Source: Arabidopsis thaliana
Lineage: Eukaryota > Streptophyta > Magnoliopsida > Brassicales > Brassicaceae
DNA length: 64,000 nucleotides
Reading direction: 5' to 3'
NCBI RefSeq assembly: GCF_000001735.4
Contig: NC_003070.9
Coordinates: 7,502,001 to 7,566,000 of the forward strand
In this document: positions 1 through 11,281 of the stretch, piece by piece
How positions within the stretch are numbered: position 1 is the first letter of the stretch
Layout of the letters: the number at the start of each line of letters is the position of its first letter
Made by a program: the position numbers and the translations under genes
The notes under the pieces: generated by a model
What the model was told of the DNA's origin: nothing
What the model saw: the letters and a program-made list of their open reading frames with translations, nothing else
Databases searched by the model: none

Positions 1-186
1 CTGTTCAACGAGAATGGGATGCCGAAACGCGAGTTCCCGGATCACTGGAAGGGGAAGAATGGTTTGTATAGTGCTGGCTTTGGGAAACAAGGCTTGGCTG
101 GTATTTCAAGAGATGCTCGGAACATTGCTAGAGACATTGATTCTCTGGTTTGTGGGAGAAGCAGCAAGAACAAGCTTTCCAAATAA
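1..186 (+). CDS. YUC11: YUCCA-type flavin monooxygenase, C-terminal exon (partial)
   Basis: Frame 1 is open from the first base to a TAA and encodes about 61 residues. It contains [20 protein letters not shown] followed by [20 protein letters not shown], the conserved C-terminus of plant YUCCA enzymes. These FAD/NADPH-dependent monooxygenases convert indole-3-pyruvate to the auxin indole-3-acetic acid. The FAD and NADPH motifs must lie upstream of the window. The family call rests on the C-terminal motif; the specific paralogue (YUC11, At1g21430) is inferred from memory of the gene order next to the PEP-mutase and SCL1 genes. It is convergent with the next gene, about 140 bp away. Confidence 0.85.
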
Positions 187-324
187 ATTAGAACTTTTTT
201 TGAGTTTTTACATGTCAAAACACACAATTATTGAATATTGATACAAACAAGTGAAAAAAGAAGATAACATTATTGATGATACATTGCAAGAGCTTCGATT
301 GTGGACAGAGTAATCAGAATCTCA

Positions 325-2103
325 TTATTTTGTTTCCCCTAGAGCGTTTCTGAGGTTAGAGTACTTGGTTTCGAGCTCATACCATGAATCCAAGTTCACC
401 AAACGGTTAAACTCTTCGAAAGTTATCATCTTTTCTAAGTGGTCTTTGGTGGTTCCTTTCTCCTTGAGAATCTTAAGAACATCGACAAGAGCTCGAGTCG
501 ACGCATAGAGCGAGGTAAGTGGGTGTGCGATCAAGTGAAAACCCATTTCTTTAAGCTCATCAGGCGTATGCAATGGCGTGCGTCCACCTTCAAGCATGTT
601 ACACAGTCTGTAACCTTTTGTGCGCCTTCCGATTTCCTTAAGCTCGTCATCGTCCCTCGGTGCCTCAACAAAGGAAGCATCAGCTCCTGCCTGCACATTT
701 TTCCAATCTGTCTCTATTACCCACCATTATGTCTTCTCAAAAGTTAAAGCTTTAATAACACAACATGATTTAGTAGTAACCTCCATATAAAGATTAGCAC
801 GGTCAATGGCGTCTGAAAGTCCTGTTTTTGCGGAAAGTGCACGAGCATCAGTCCTAGCGATTAGAAAAAAGTCAGCATCTCCAATAGCGTCTCTTGCTGA
901 TGCTATTTTAGCAGCGTGTTCCTCCGCAGGTATGACCTGTTTCCAAATTAGAAAAATAATAATCATCTGCACTCATGGACTATAAAGTAATAAGTTTCAA
1001 TGTATAGATTTTGGTAGCAAACGATGAGGGAATGGTACCAATACCTCTTTGCCACGCATATGTCCTACACAAATGACAAATTGAGAGAGCAAACGAGTTA
1101 AAACCATTATTGGACATTTTGACAATAGCTTATAGGTTTGCAGAGGATGAAACAGAAAAATAACGTCTCTTACCACACCTCTTTGGCCATGCCTGGTCCT
1201 GCAAGAAACCCGAAATTAGATGAGTACAAGTCAGGATGAAGAAACTGTTTTTGTAGTTACTCTAATGAACACAACAAGTCAACAACTAAGATAGCACAAG
1301 AAAGAAAGATTAACACAACACTATGAGTGATTAAATCTAACACACATGAAAATACATTAAAAAAAGTAGAGACTAGTAGTTTACCTCAAGGAAGCAACCA
1401 GCAGCACCTGCTGCGATTAAGTCCTTGACGGTTCTTTGAACATTGAGAGCATTTCCTCCACCAGTATCTGAACATTAATGTCAAAGAATATATCTTTTGA
1501 ACAGAACAGAACAGAACAAACTTCTGATATTTTCCAAATCACTTCAAGATATTGAAAAATGAAAATTGCAATTATCTCTACGCAAATAGAGATCAAAGTA
1601 ATCAACTATGGTTAAAGTCATTTAGAGCAGCAAGAGAAGAGTGTTTGAGATTGTGTTCTTGCCTGCATCTGCAATGATTGGAATCTTTGGAGCCGCAGCA
1701 CACACTGATCTCGCCGTTGCTGCCATCTCCGGAGGTCTAAAACGACAAAGCAAAACGAATAAAACGACAGAAGATAAAGTTTCTACTAAAGAAGACCAAA
1801 AAAAAAAAAGGCGCACGTTATCAAACCGAAATCTGGTTTTCCCAAAGTTACGGCGGAGAGGGCGTAACCGGAGATTAATGCGGCGGAGAATCCGGTCTGC
1901 TGCACAATAGCCGCAGATAATGCGTCGTAGACTCCGGGAATAAGCACAGCACCTTGCTCTTCAATCAGACGGTGAACACGTGACTGCATTCTCACCGTCG
2001 GATAAACCGATCTGACGCCGCGAGGGTTTTGCCCTATTTTAGCTGAAATTGTAGGGTTTGAGCTAAAGAGTGAAGTGGATTTGGCCGCCATTAACATCGA
2101 CAT
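325..2103 (-). CDS. Isocitrate lyase/PEP mutase superfamily protein, seven exons, probably plastid-targeted
   Basis: Exons on the minus strand are 2103-1817, 1736-1663, 1467-1385, 1198-1174, 1064-1045, 936-781 and 690-325. They join in frame to 336 aa. The protein has a Ser/Arg-rich N-terminus resembling a transit peptide, then IPGVYDALSAAIVQQTGFSA, IIADADTGGG (metal-binding loop) and EDQAWPKRCGHM, which carries the family's KRCGH-type catalytic loop with its cysteine. This places it with carboxyvinyl-carboxyphosphonate phosphorylmutase or oxaloacetate hydrolase-like enzymes; the substrate cannot be read from sequence. Exons 4 and 5 are microexons of 25 and 20 nt that together encode most of the catalytic loop. 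Intron 2 begins with GC instead of GT. The first of three close ATGs was used. Likely At1g21440. Confidence 0.93.
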
Positions 2104-2825
2104 TCTCGAAGCTCTGAAGATAGTACAGAACCGTTGGAGAGTGAAGAAGACAAGAGATCAGTATATATCAATCGTAATAAATAAGAAGAAGAGAAAGTTT
2201 ACTTTAATTCAACGATATCCACGTGTCATATGATTATTAGCTATTAATTGTACTGAGGCTCTTAATCCATAATTTAAACGAATCGTGTTGATATGAAAGT
2301 TATAAAGAAAAACCATTGTTGCAAGGAGAGACTATGGTTAGGTACGCACGTTTATTGGGGTTAGTTATGGTCGTGGAGTTATGCGTTCATCAATTCTACT
2401 TCCCTAACTTCGTTTGTGATTCAATTCAACCTCATTATACTTTAAAGAAGAGTTTGGTAAGTATGTTCCTAAACTGATCAAGGGATTTAGACCGAGATCC
2501 CTTGTGTGGAGTTGATGTAGGACAGACTTGTTCGTGAAACTGATATCCTCTCTTACTCCCTTTTATTAGGTGTGTGTATTAGCCATGTTAAGCTTACCTT
2601 GACGTATATAATTCCTTTTGTATAGGAAAAAAGATTATAAACAAAATTATGGTCAATTTCAATATACTTATACAATGCATATCAACCAAAAATATCATTA
2701 TATTCAGAAATTTCGCATTTACTTTCGTCTTTATCAACTTTAATTTGTATTTTCAGTTTTGTATTATAACCCATATATTATTTTCTTATAGAAACCTACT
2801 ATATTTTAAATCTATCGTTTCTCTA

Positions 2826-2900
2826 CAAACTTGGGTTAAAAGTGATGAATCATGATTATTTTTACCAAACTTGGGTTAAAACTCATGAATCATGATTATT
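2826..2900. repeat. Two-copy tandem repeat, 40-bp period
   Basis: The segment starting CAAACTTGGGTTAAAA at 2826 recurs at 2866. Both copies continue into ATGAATCATGATTATT, with only a few differences between the 35-bp units. Confidence 0.85.
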
Positions 2901-5900
2901 AATTATATATTTACTTTCAGTTAAAAGTGAAGTAGATAACCATTTAGACAATTAATTTTGGTTGATAAAAAAAATATATGCAATATAAATCACATATATA
3001 CTCAAAGAGTTTTCTCTACATTTAAGGTGTCTAGCCATGAAAGTTTTTTTTACATCAAAAGATATTAAAAATATTTATTTAATCTAAATCTATTATATTT
3101 ATTGTTACTTATAATAAATGTAAATAAATTAAAGGTTTATATTGCATATTATTTTTGACTTTATAGTAGCCCTGAAAGTTCGGTCAGAACCGATTAAACA
3201 GAACCGATTAAACCGAACCGATCAAATCTTATCAAGTGGTACATAAAGTATTTTAGATCGTCTACTTGTCACATAATCATTCTTGGTCTTTGAGGAAGCA
3301 AGACAACCATGAAGAGGAATGGTCTTGATACCAAAAAAAAAGAATAAGATAATGAACGGTTTAAGGTAAATATGATAGTCCACATAAACAATTGCATTAA
3401 TCAAATAGTATAATCAAATGATAATCTGATGAAATTTTTCAAAGAATTGATGATTAATGCTAGTATTACTTGTGAACATAAATTGCTCAAACAATTCAAT
3501 GACTTGCAAGACTAAACACAATAATATTCACATGTTTTTTTTTTTTTACATCTCATGATTGATAGATTTATTAATTTGTTTTTATTTTAATATATTGTTA
3601 AATATGTTATTTAAATGTTTGCCATGCAATTTCTTTATCAAAATATTACTTTTTAAATCTATGTTGATTTTTTTGTTGATCTGCTAGCTTATGTAATGTA
3701 TCTTGTTTTTAAGTTGATTATTGTTAGTGAATTCATGATAATGTAAAATCTTAAATACAGTTTATCTTCCATAATTTAAAAGAGAGTCTATGTACTTATG
3801 TGGAAATCCCATAATTTTCCTCAACTATTTTACTTTTTCTTTTTTAATTCTAGTATCTCTATCACCAAACACTTTTGTTTCTAAATATTTATCTTTATTT
3901 TTTTAAAATCAATTGTCAAACACACATAAAAGGTTTTCAATATATAAAGTTACGAATTTTAAATATCCGAATTTTTCTTACCAAATTTGTATATTTTCGA
4001 ATTTCTTTTTTAGACAAATTTTTCCTTCAATTAAAAACTACAAACCGGCCGGTACAATTGTTCTAAGAGCAAACTTTGCAATCTCATCAGCCTCACGATT
4101 GTGGCTTCGAGAAATGAAAGAAAAGCTAGAGAATTGAAATTTAGAAGATAGAATCAGGATATTTCGAATTTCTATTATACTAAAATGCATTGTTTTGTTA
4201 TAATTGAAAATAAAAATAAAAATAGTAAATCACTAAATAATATGAATAAAAATCGTTCCACTATTTTTCTTGCCATTGCCATTTACATAAATTGATAGAA
4301 AAATGATAAACAAATATCTAAAATGATAAAAATCGTTCCACTAATCAAGGATTTTCCATCAAAGTTTTACTTTAAACCTTGCTTCTTTATATATTTGCTT
4401 CTTTATTTAAAGTTTGTATATTTGCATCTACAAACCAGCTCAACCCAATTTCAATTATGGGCTTGATTTTTACACACAGGTTACGACATCTTGTCTTCAA
4501 TTTCTCTGTCTCGGCTTCGTCGGGCCCAAAAGCTCTTTGATTTGTAGAAACGTGGAGTTGTTTGTTTTTCTCTATAGAGTATAGACTACGACTTTAATAT
4601 CCTGATTAATACTCTACTTGTATTCTTTTTGTTGGTAACTTTTCTTTACAAATTCCACTGATCATCATTCAAGGATTTCCTTCTTCTTTTAGTTACTTTC
4701 AACTCTAATAACTTTTACTTCTTCTTTTTTTATTCCCTGTCCTAAGATATATTCCCATCCGTGATACCTTGAGAGTTAAGACGAAACAATACTAGTAGAA
4801 TAAATTAGATCATAGAAGAAATCTATGTAGACAACACGGGGATTTCAATCTTTTGTTTTTAAATTAAGTTATCTAGTGCAATATTAGTGAAATATAGATT
4901 TTGTCCTTAAGACATTTTATCCTTATATGAATATTAATATTTGATACTAATAAGTAATGACTAAATTATTAGAGCTTTTGAAATCATGGGACATGCTGTC
5001 GGAGACTAATAAATATGAATCCAAAACAAAATTCCATGGCGCAGCCGGATTTTGCATGCGTTTAGAACCAAACATCCCACTTCCTAGTGAAAATCTTTTC
5101 TTAATTCATAAATCATGGAGAAGTAACTGTAATTTACATATGTACCCGTAAGCATATATATATGATCAGCAATTTGACTCGTATAAATTTTCAGAGTTCA
5201 TATTTATGAGGTTAGAGAATTGCATTTGTACCAAAACAAAAACGAAAATGTAATCTCAGAAAAACGTAATTGCATTTTTAACAAGCTTTCATTTCAAATA
5301 ATCTTGAATTCCAAAGAAGGCTGTTGTTCTGCAGAACATTATTCTATTCACACTTTAATAATTCGTCAAAAGAACAAAAGAAACAACAACCAACTAGCTA
5401 GTAACATCATTTGTTTAAAGAAACTTCCATTTGAATTCCAATATGGTAACATTATAGCATACGAAAGCACCTTAGTCAATGAGATTTGCACTTTTCCTTT
5501 GGAAAATTAAGTTCTGTATAATGGTTGAATATATAATATTGTGCGTGGGATAATCCATATGTGTACTACAAATAAAATGAAAATTGTATTGTAACAAATA
5601 AAATCAGAAGTTACGTAGTGGATAAGATTGAGAAAGAGAAGAAGTCCTATGTGGGTATTGCGAGGATAAGGTTGATAAAGACTCTGCGTCAAATGTTTAG
5701 TATCCTCATTCTTCATCATATTTTAAATAAAATACAAAAAAATTCTTAAATAAAATAAACAAATTGAGATTAGATTCTTTACATATTGCTTAATGATCAT
5801 TACTTATGCGGTAAACAATCATTTTATTTGGAGACTTTATATGTCCCACTAAACTTCGGAAACTTGTAATTATAAATTATCGCCCAATAGTGTGTAACTC

Positions 5901-6425
5901 ACTAACTTAAGCTATTGCTAAATAACATATTTTAAAGATATTCAAGTTAGGATCAGTGTTTAACGTAGAATTGCTGTTGTGGATTCACAGTTGAATAAGA
6001 ATTGTAATCAATCTAATTAAACCGGACCTAATAAACAAATGATGTTAAGAAATAAAAAAAAATTGTCGATTTTTATGAATCATAATTTGTCAAAAAAAAA
6101 ATATCCTTGAAGTTTTGTTTTGGATTAGTATAATAAAAAAACAAAAACAGTAAAGAAGATAAGTAAGATAACGATAATACAACAGAAAATTTCTGGTAAA
6201 ACATAAAGTACTTTCTCAAGTTTTTTTTTTTTTTTTGTTGATAAATTATACTTTCTCAAGTTGACAAAGTAGCTTTGAATATTTCATAAGAATCAACACG
6301 TTAAGCTGCACTAACAGCATGAAATCGTGAATATTTATTTAGACCAAATGTCAATTAGTGCGTACTGTCGTAGGCACCTTCGTCACCCCACGATCGCTTC
6401 CGTCATATAATTTTCAGGAATATCC

Positions 6426-6475
6426 AACGGTTTGTGTTTTTCCTCTTATTAACGGTTTGTGTTTTTCCTCTTATT
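6426..6475. repeat. Perfect 25-bp tandem duplication
   Basis: Positions 6426-6450 and 6451-6475 are identical. Each unit begins AACGGTTTGTG and ends CTCTTATT. It lies in non-coding DNA about 1.25 kb upstream of the SCL1 start codon. Confidence 0.95.
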
Positions 6476-7175
6476 ACTCCAAAATAAATATCATAAGACA
6501 AATATTACTTTGCACTAACAAAACAAAAAAAAAAAAAACAATAAATCAATACTACCAAAAAAAAACCGAGTAACAATTTAATTGGTCAACAGAAATTGAT
6601 CAAAACCAAATCGGACACGGAACTGCTAATTATATACAGTAGTATTCTTTTCCAAGTGAGATATAAATCACTAATTTCAGTTACCTTCTGGAACAGTAGA
6701 GCTAGAGAAAAATTCAAAGACTTTTACAAAGTCTTGTAAGCAATTTACCCTAAACAATAAGATATTGGTATTCTTCAGAAAACAATCAAAATTCTCTTCA
6801 TATCATTTTTTTTTGTTCGTTCTTCTTCAGAAAACAATCTTCATTTTTTTTGTTTTTGAATTTTTTTTGGTTCAAGTAAAACCTAACACCACACGAGTCT
6901 TTAAAAGTATGAATCTTTAAAGAGTAAACACATCTTTAAACAAAGACCACAAGACACAGAATAAAACCAGAAAAATCAGAACCCAAAGCCAAAGCGTTTT
7001 TATCATTTCTGTCTTCTTCTGTGTAAACAGTAAGACCCCAAAGGTCAAACCTTTAGGCTTTGTTTCTTCCTTTAAGGCTTTTTTCCGACGTTTATATCAG
7101 ATTTCTTCTTGTCAATTTCTTCATTTGGACAACCTCCATAATCCAAGACCGACCCTTTTCCTCTAATCTCTCCTG

Positions 7176-7716
7176 GTAATTGACTTCATCAACCAATTTT
7201 TGTTTCCTGGTCCTTTAGTCTTTTCTCTAAGCTTTAGATACTTGTTTGATTATGTTGTTTTGCTTTACTCTGGACTTTAATCCTTATGTAAGCTGTTTAA
7301 ACCAGTCAATTTGCTATTAAGAAATAGATCTTAGTGCTCTGATTGTTCTGAATTGGGACTATGGAAGAGATTTATTGGTTAACTGGTTATGGTATTGAGA
7401 ATTGCATAGATTTGGTAGGTATCAGAGGAAGAGTTTTTTTCAATTGATTTGGTGAGAGTTACATAATTTTTTTTTTCAATTCTCAATGGATTTTTGATGA
7501 TAGTCTTTGCTTTGGAGAATCAGCTCTGAGATTTGGATCATAAAGTTTCAAACTTGCTTTATCTATGATGAATTAGTAACAAAAGGCTTAAACTTTAGGA
7601 ATGATCTCTTGAAGCTTTGCATGATTTAATAAGCTTTTGTTAGAATCACAGTGCTTGAGGTTTTTCTGTGTGTGACATTGATAAGATTTTGACATTTGGG
7701 AACGTTGTAGTTGCAG
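7176..7716 (+). other. Probable 5'UTR intron of SCL1
   Basis: A GTAATTGA donor at 7176, after a pyrimidine-rich leader, and a TTGCAG acceptor ending at 7716 bracket a T-rich 541-bp stretch ending four bases before the SCL1 ATG. Position, composition and splice sites fit a leader intron. It is not proven by sequence alone. Confidence 0.6.
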
Positions 7717-7720
7717 CTGA

Positions 7721-9502
7721 ATGGTGGAACAAACTGTGGTTAGAGAACATATCAAAGCGAGAGTCATGTCATTAGTGAGGTCTGCAGAGCCATCCTCATA
7801 TAGGAACCCGAAGCTTTACACGTTGAATGAGAATGGTAATAACAATGGTGTCAGTTCTGCTCAAATCTTTGATCCAGATAGGTCAAAGAATCCTTGTCTG
7901 ACTGATGATTCTTACCCAAGCCAAAGTTATGAGAAGTACTTTCTTGATTCGCCAACTGATGAGTTTGTTCAACATCCTATTGGCTCTGGTGCCTCGGTTA
8001 GCTCATTTGGCTCTTTAGACTCATTTCCTTATCAGTCAAGACCAGTTCTTGGATGTTCCATGGAATTTCAGTTACCGTTGGATTCAACCTCTACTTCATC
8101 TACAAGGCTTTTGGGAGATTACCAAGCGGTTTCTTACAGTCCGAGCATGGATGTAGTGGAGGAGTTTGATGATGAGCAAATGAGATCAAAGATTCAAGAG
8201 CTTGAAAGAGCGCTTCTCGGCGATGAAGATGATAAAATGGTTGGAATAGATAACCTCATGGAGATTGACAGCGAATGGTCGTACCAAAACGAAAGCGAAC
8301 AGCATCAAGACTCGCCCAAAGAATCATCGTCTGCAGATTCCAACTCTCATGTAAGTAGCAAAGAAGTGGTGTCTCAAGCCACTCCAAAGCAAATCTTGAT
8401 ATCTTGTGCTCGTGCGCTATCTGAAGGAAAATTAGAAGAAGCTTTGTCAATGGTAAATGAGCTGAGGCAGATAGTTTCTATCCAAGGAGACCCTTCTCAG
8501 AGAATCGCAGCTTACATGGTGGAAGGTCTAGCTGCAAGAATGGCCGCTTCAGGAAAATTCATCTACAGAGCATTGAAATGCAAAGAGCCTCCTTCGGATG
8601 AGAGGCTTGCAGCTATGCAAGTCCTGTTTGAAGTCTGCCCTTGTTTCAAGTTCGGGTTTTTAGCAGCTAATGGTGCGATACTTGAAGCAATCAAAGGTGA
8701 AGAAGAAGTTCACATAATCGATTTCGATATAAACCAAGGGAACCAATACATGACACTGATACGAAGCATTGCTGAGTTGCCTGGTAAACGACCTCGCCTG
8801 AGGTTAACAGGAATTGATGACCCTGAATCAGTCCAACGCTCCATTGGAGGGCTAAGAATCATCGGTCTAAGACTCGAGCAACTCGCAGAGGATAATGGAG
8901 TATCCTTCAAATTCAAAGCAATGCCTTCAAAGACTTCGATTGTCTCTCCATCAACACTCGGTTGCAAACCAGGAGAAACCTTAATAGTGAACTTTGCATT
9001 CCAACTTCACCACATGCCTGACGAGAGTGTCACAACAGTAAACCAGCGGGACGAGCTACTTCACATGGTCAAAAGCTTAAACCCAAAGCTTGTCACGGTC
9101 GTTGAACAAGACGTGAACACAAACACTTCACCGTTCTTTCCCAGATTCATAGAGGCTTACGAATACTACTCAGCAGTTTTCGAGTCTCTAGACATGACAC
9201 TTCCAAGAGAAAGCCAAGAGAGGATGAATGTAGAAAGACAGTGTCTCGCTAGAGACATAGTCAACATTGTTGCTTGCGAAGGAGAAGAACGGATAGAGAG
9301 ATACGAGGCTGCGGGAAAATGGAGAGCAAGGATGATGATGGCTGGATTCAATCCAAAACCAATGAGTGCTAAAGTAACCAACAATATACAAAACCTGATA
9401 AAGCAACAATATTGCAATAAGTACAAGCTTAAAGAAGAAATGGGTGAGCTCCATTTTTGCTGGGAGGAGAAAAGCTTAATCGTTGCTTCAGCTTGGAGGT
9501 AA
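7721..9502 (+). CDS. SCL1: Scarecrow-like GRAS transcriptional regulator SCL1
   Basis: A single-exon ORF of 593 aa. Residues 1 to about 220 are Ser/Gln/Asp-rich and low complexity, as is usual for the variable GRAS N-terminus. From about 222 the GRAS domain runs to the end: leucine-rich repeat I (TPKQILISCARALSEGKLEE), the VHIID motif as VHIIDFDINQG at 330-340, a second leucine-rich stretch, the PFYRE-like region, and the C-terminal SAW motif (LIVASAWR). The closest family is the PAT1 branch. GRAS proteins act in the nucleus as co-regulators rather than by a classical DNA-binding domain. The start is the first ATG after the predicted leader intron. I recognise it as SCL1 (At1g21450). Confidence 0.96.
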   Translation: MVEQTVVREHIKARVMSLVRSAEPSSYRNPKLYTLNENGNNNGVSSAQIFDPDRSKNPCLTDDSYPSQSYEKYFLDSPTDEFVQHPIGSGASVSSFGSLDSFPYQSRPVLGCSMEFQLPLDSTSTSSTRLLGDYQAVSYSPSMDVVEEFDDEQMRSKIQELERALLGDEDDKMVGIDNLMEIDSEWSYQNESEQHQDSPKESSSADSNSHVSSKEVVSQATPKQILISCARALSEGKLEEALSMVNELRQIVSIQGDPSQRIAAYMVEGLAARMAASGKFIYRALKCKEPPSDERLAAMQVLFEVCPCFKFGFLAANGAILEAIKGEEEVHIIDFDINQGNQYMTLIRSIAELPGKRPRLRLTGIDDPESVQRSIGGLRIIGLRLEQLAEDNGVSFKFKAMPSKTSIVSPSTLGCKPGETLIVNFAFQLHHMPDESVTTVNQRDELLHMVKSLNPKLVTVVEQDVNTNTSPFFPRFIEAYEYYSAVFESLDMTLPRESQERMNVERQCLARDIVNIVACEGEERIERYEAAGKWRARMMMAGFNPKPMSAKVTNNIQNLIKQQYCNKYKLKEEMGELHFCWEEKSLIVASAWR

Positions 9503-10029
9503 GATAAGTGACAAGAGCATATAGTCTTTATGTTTCATAAAACATAATTATGTTTTTACTGTAATCTTGGGTTATTGTGTAACTGGTTAAATCATCTCCA
9601 TGTATTATTACCAGAGGTTAGGGGTGATCACAGGTACTAAAAGCTAATCTAACACTTATGGAAGAATTTTTCTTTCTTTTTTTTCCCTATTATATAAAAA
9701 TAATTAGAGTTTTGGTTCTAAACCTATTTGCTAAGTGTGAATGAGTCTTTACATGTTCATATTTCAGTTCAAATGGTTAAATTTGTTAAGGTTCTCACTT
9801 ACTATTAGGCTTATCAGTTTTAACTCTTAAACTCAAAAGCTCATTAGATCCATAAAACTCACAAAAGGCATCGTCATTCTTCATCAATCACTAGTGTATC
9901 AGTACGAAACTAGGAAACGTTACATTTTTCAGCATCATTTTTTTTACATTCCAACGAAACGAAAAGGAAAACTCTAGTTAAGCAGAGTTAATACGAAATC
10001 ACATAACCAAATCATCCTCAAAAGCTCTT
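9503..10029. other. Convergent 3' spacer between SCL1 and SWEET1
   Basis: About 530 bp of AT-rich sequence holding the 3' ends of two convergent genes. It contains TATATAAAAATAAT-like and AATAAA-like stretches but no coding signal. Confidence 0.6.
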
Positions 10030-11281
10030 TTAAACTTGAAGGTCTTGCTTTCCATTAACCACATTCTGCTTCTTCTCATCATCTTTCATCTCCACTGACT
10101 TCTCATCTTTCTGAGCATCTGCAGATTTCTCTCCTTTGTTTCCACAGTAGATGAAGTATAGTATCAATTGCAGTGTCCCTAATGCACATCCAAACCCATT
10201 TGGGATCTTCGCAACAACAAAAACCCAAAGTTAGAAACAAAGTTTTGATATTTACCAAAGAAAACAACACAAGAAGGAGAAATTGTAACTTACTGCAACA
10301 AAAGGGTCACGACCGATTAGACCATAGACGAACCACGAAGTACCACAGAGGAAGACAAAGAGTGACAAAAAGAATGGCATAAACTCTACACTCTTCGTCT
10401 TTACCACCAATCTCTGTAAATCAATGAACCAAACACAAAATTTAACAAAATGAATCCAAAAGTAAAGAGTAGAACTTTAAAAAGATCCAATCCTGAGTTT
10501 GCTTACCATGATGGAGAGTGGAGAAGCGTACATGATGATGGAGAAAACAGTAGCTGCGAGACCACAAAAGAGTTTTCTACCGTTTCCTTGAAGAGCAAAG
10601 AGAGAGACGAGAGCTACTGTTGCGAATACAGCCAAAACGCAAGAGAAGATACCAAAGATCTTAATTTTCTCCTTCTTTGGTGCGTAGAAAAGAAAGATTA
10701 ACACGTAGACTGTTTCGATCACTGCTCCTGTGCCATTGATTGTGCTCACAAGTGTGTTGTCTTTTGACACAAAGGGAAGTCCATACCTGAAAAAAACAGA
10801 GAAACGCAGAAACAGAGGAAGTAAGAAACAGAGCTATACTCTAATGGAAGATTAAAAACGTAAAAGAGGGAATTTTTTTTACCAAGCAGAGAGGAGACAG
10901 TTGAGGAGAGTCATTGGATAAGGGATACCAGAGAATTGTTCAGTGGATTTGTTCTTGATGATTCTCTTGAATGTTATCCTAATTTCATTCACGAACAAAA
11001 AAGAATCTTGAGTTTTTTTTTTCCAGAACAGAACAACAAGAAATCGAAAGAATCATAAATCGGTTCACTATAGAAGAGAGAAGTGATACGTACGAAGGAG
11101 CCAAGAAAAGAAACAGAGCAGTTGCATTTCCTGTAAAAAGTAGAAAAACGACAAAAACGGATTAGTAGTACTCTCAGTGATTTCTCATGGAAGAAAGACG
11201 AAGAAGATAGAAAGACAGAGAGAGAGGTTGAGGAAATGAGTTGCTACCGAAAACGCCGAAGATAGTGTGAGCGATGTTCAT
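10030..11281 (-). CDS. SWEET1: Sugar uniporter SWEET1, six exons
   Basis: Exons are 11281-11248, 11130-11094, 10978-10883, 10786-10507, 10413-10294 and 10206-10030, joining to 247 aa. The protein begins [20 protein letters not shown] and has two MtN3/saliva repeats separated by a linker helix, giving seven predicted membrane segments. Conserved SWEET landmarks are visible: [19 protein letters not shown] with PYPMTLLNC in repeat 1, and SPLSIM followed by [10 protein letters not shown] with [10 protein letters not shown] in repeat 2. The tail is hydrophilic and Lys/Asp-rich (about residues 213-247). SWEETs are bidirectional glucose or sucrose facilitators; SWEET1 is known as a plasma-membrane glucose transporter. 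A TATATATA lies about 100 bp upstream of the start codon. Likely At1g21460. Confidence 0.97.

Larger units (their letters stand above)
2104..7175. other. Long AT-rich intergenic region
   Basis: About 5 kb with no coding region I can support. Short ORFs here (for example 4957-5151 and 5220-5510) have no recognisable motif and biased, AT-rich composition. Two exact or near-exact tandem repeats are listed separately. A TATA-like run near 2161-2170 suits the minus-strand gene that starts at 2103. Poly-T and pyrimidine-rich tracts at 6780-7170 lead into the SCL1 5' region. Confidence 0.6.

Noticed and set aside
2470..2496. Small palindrome CAAGGGAT..ATCCCTTG as a terminator
   Set aside because: Eight-bp arms in plant intergenic DNA carry no terminator meaning and no gene ends there.
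4957..5510. Two consecutive plus-strand ORFs in the long spacer upstream of SCL1
   Set aside because: AT-biased composition, no motif, no convincing splice linkage and no promoter signature.
8256..9454. Several ORFs on the minus strand of SCL1
   Set aside because: Shadows of a strongly coding plus-strand frame.
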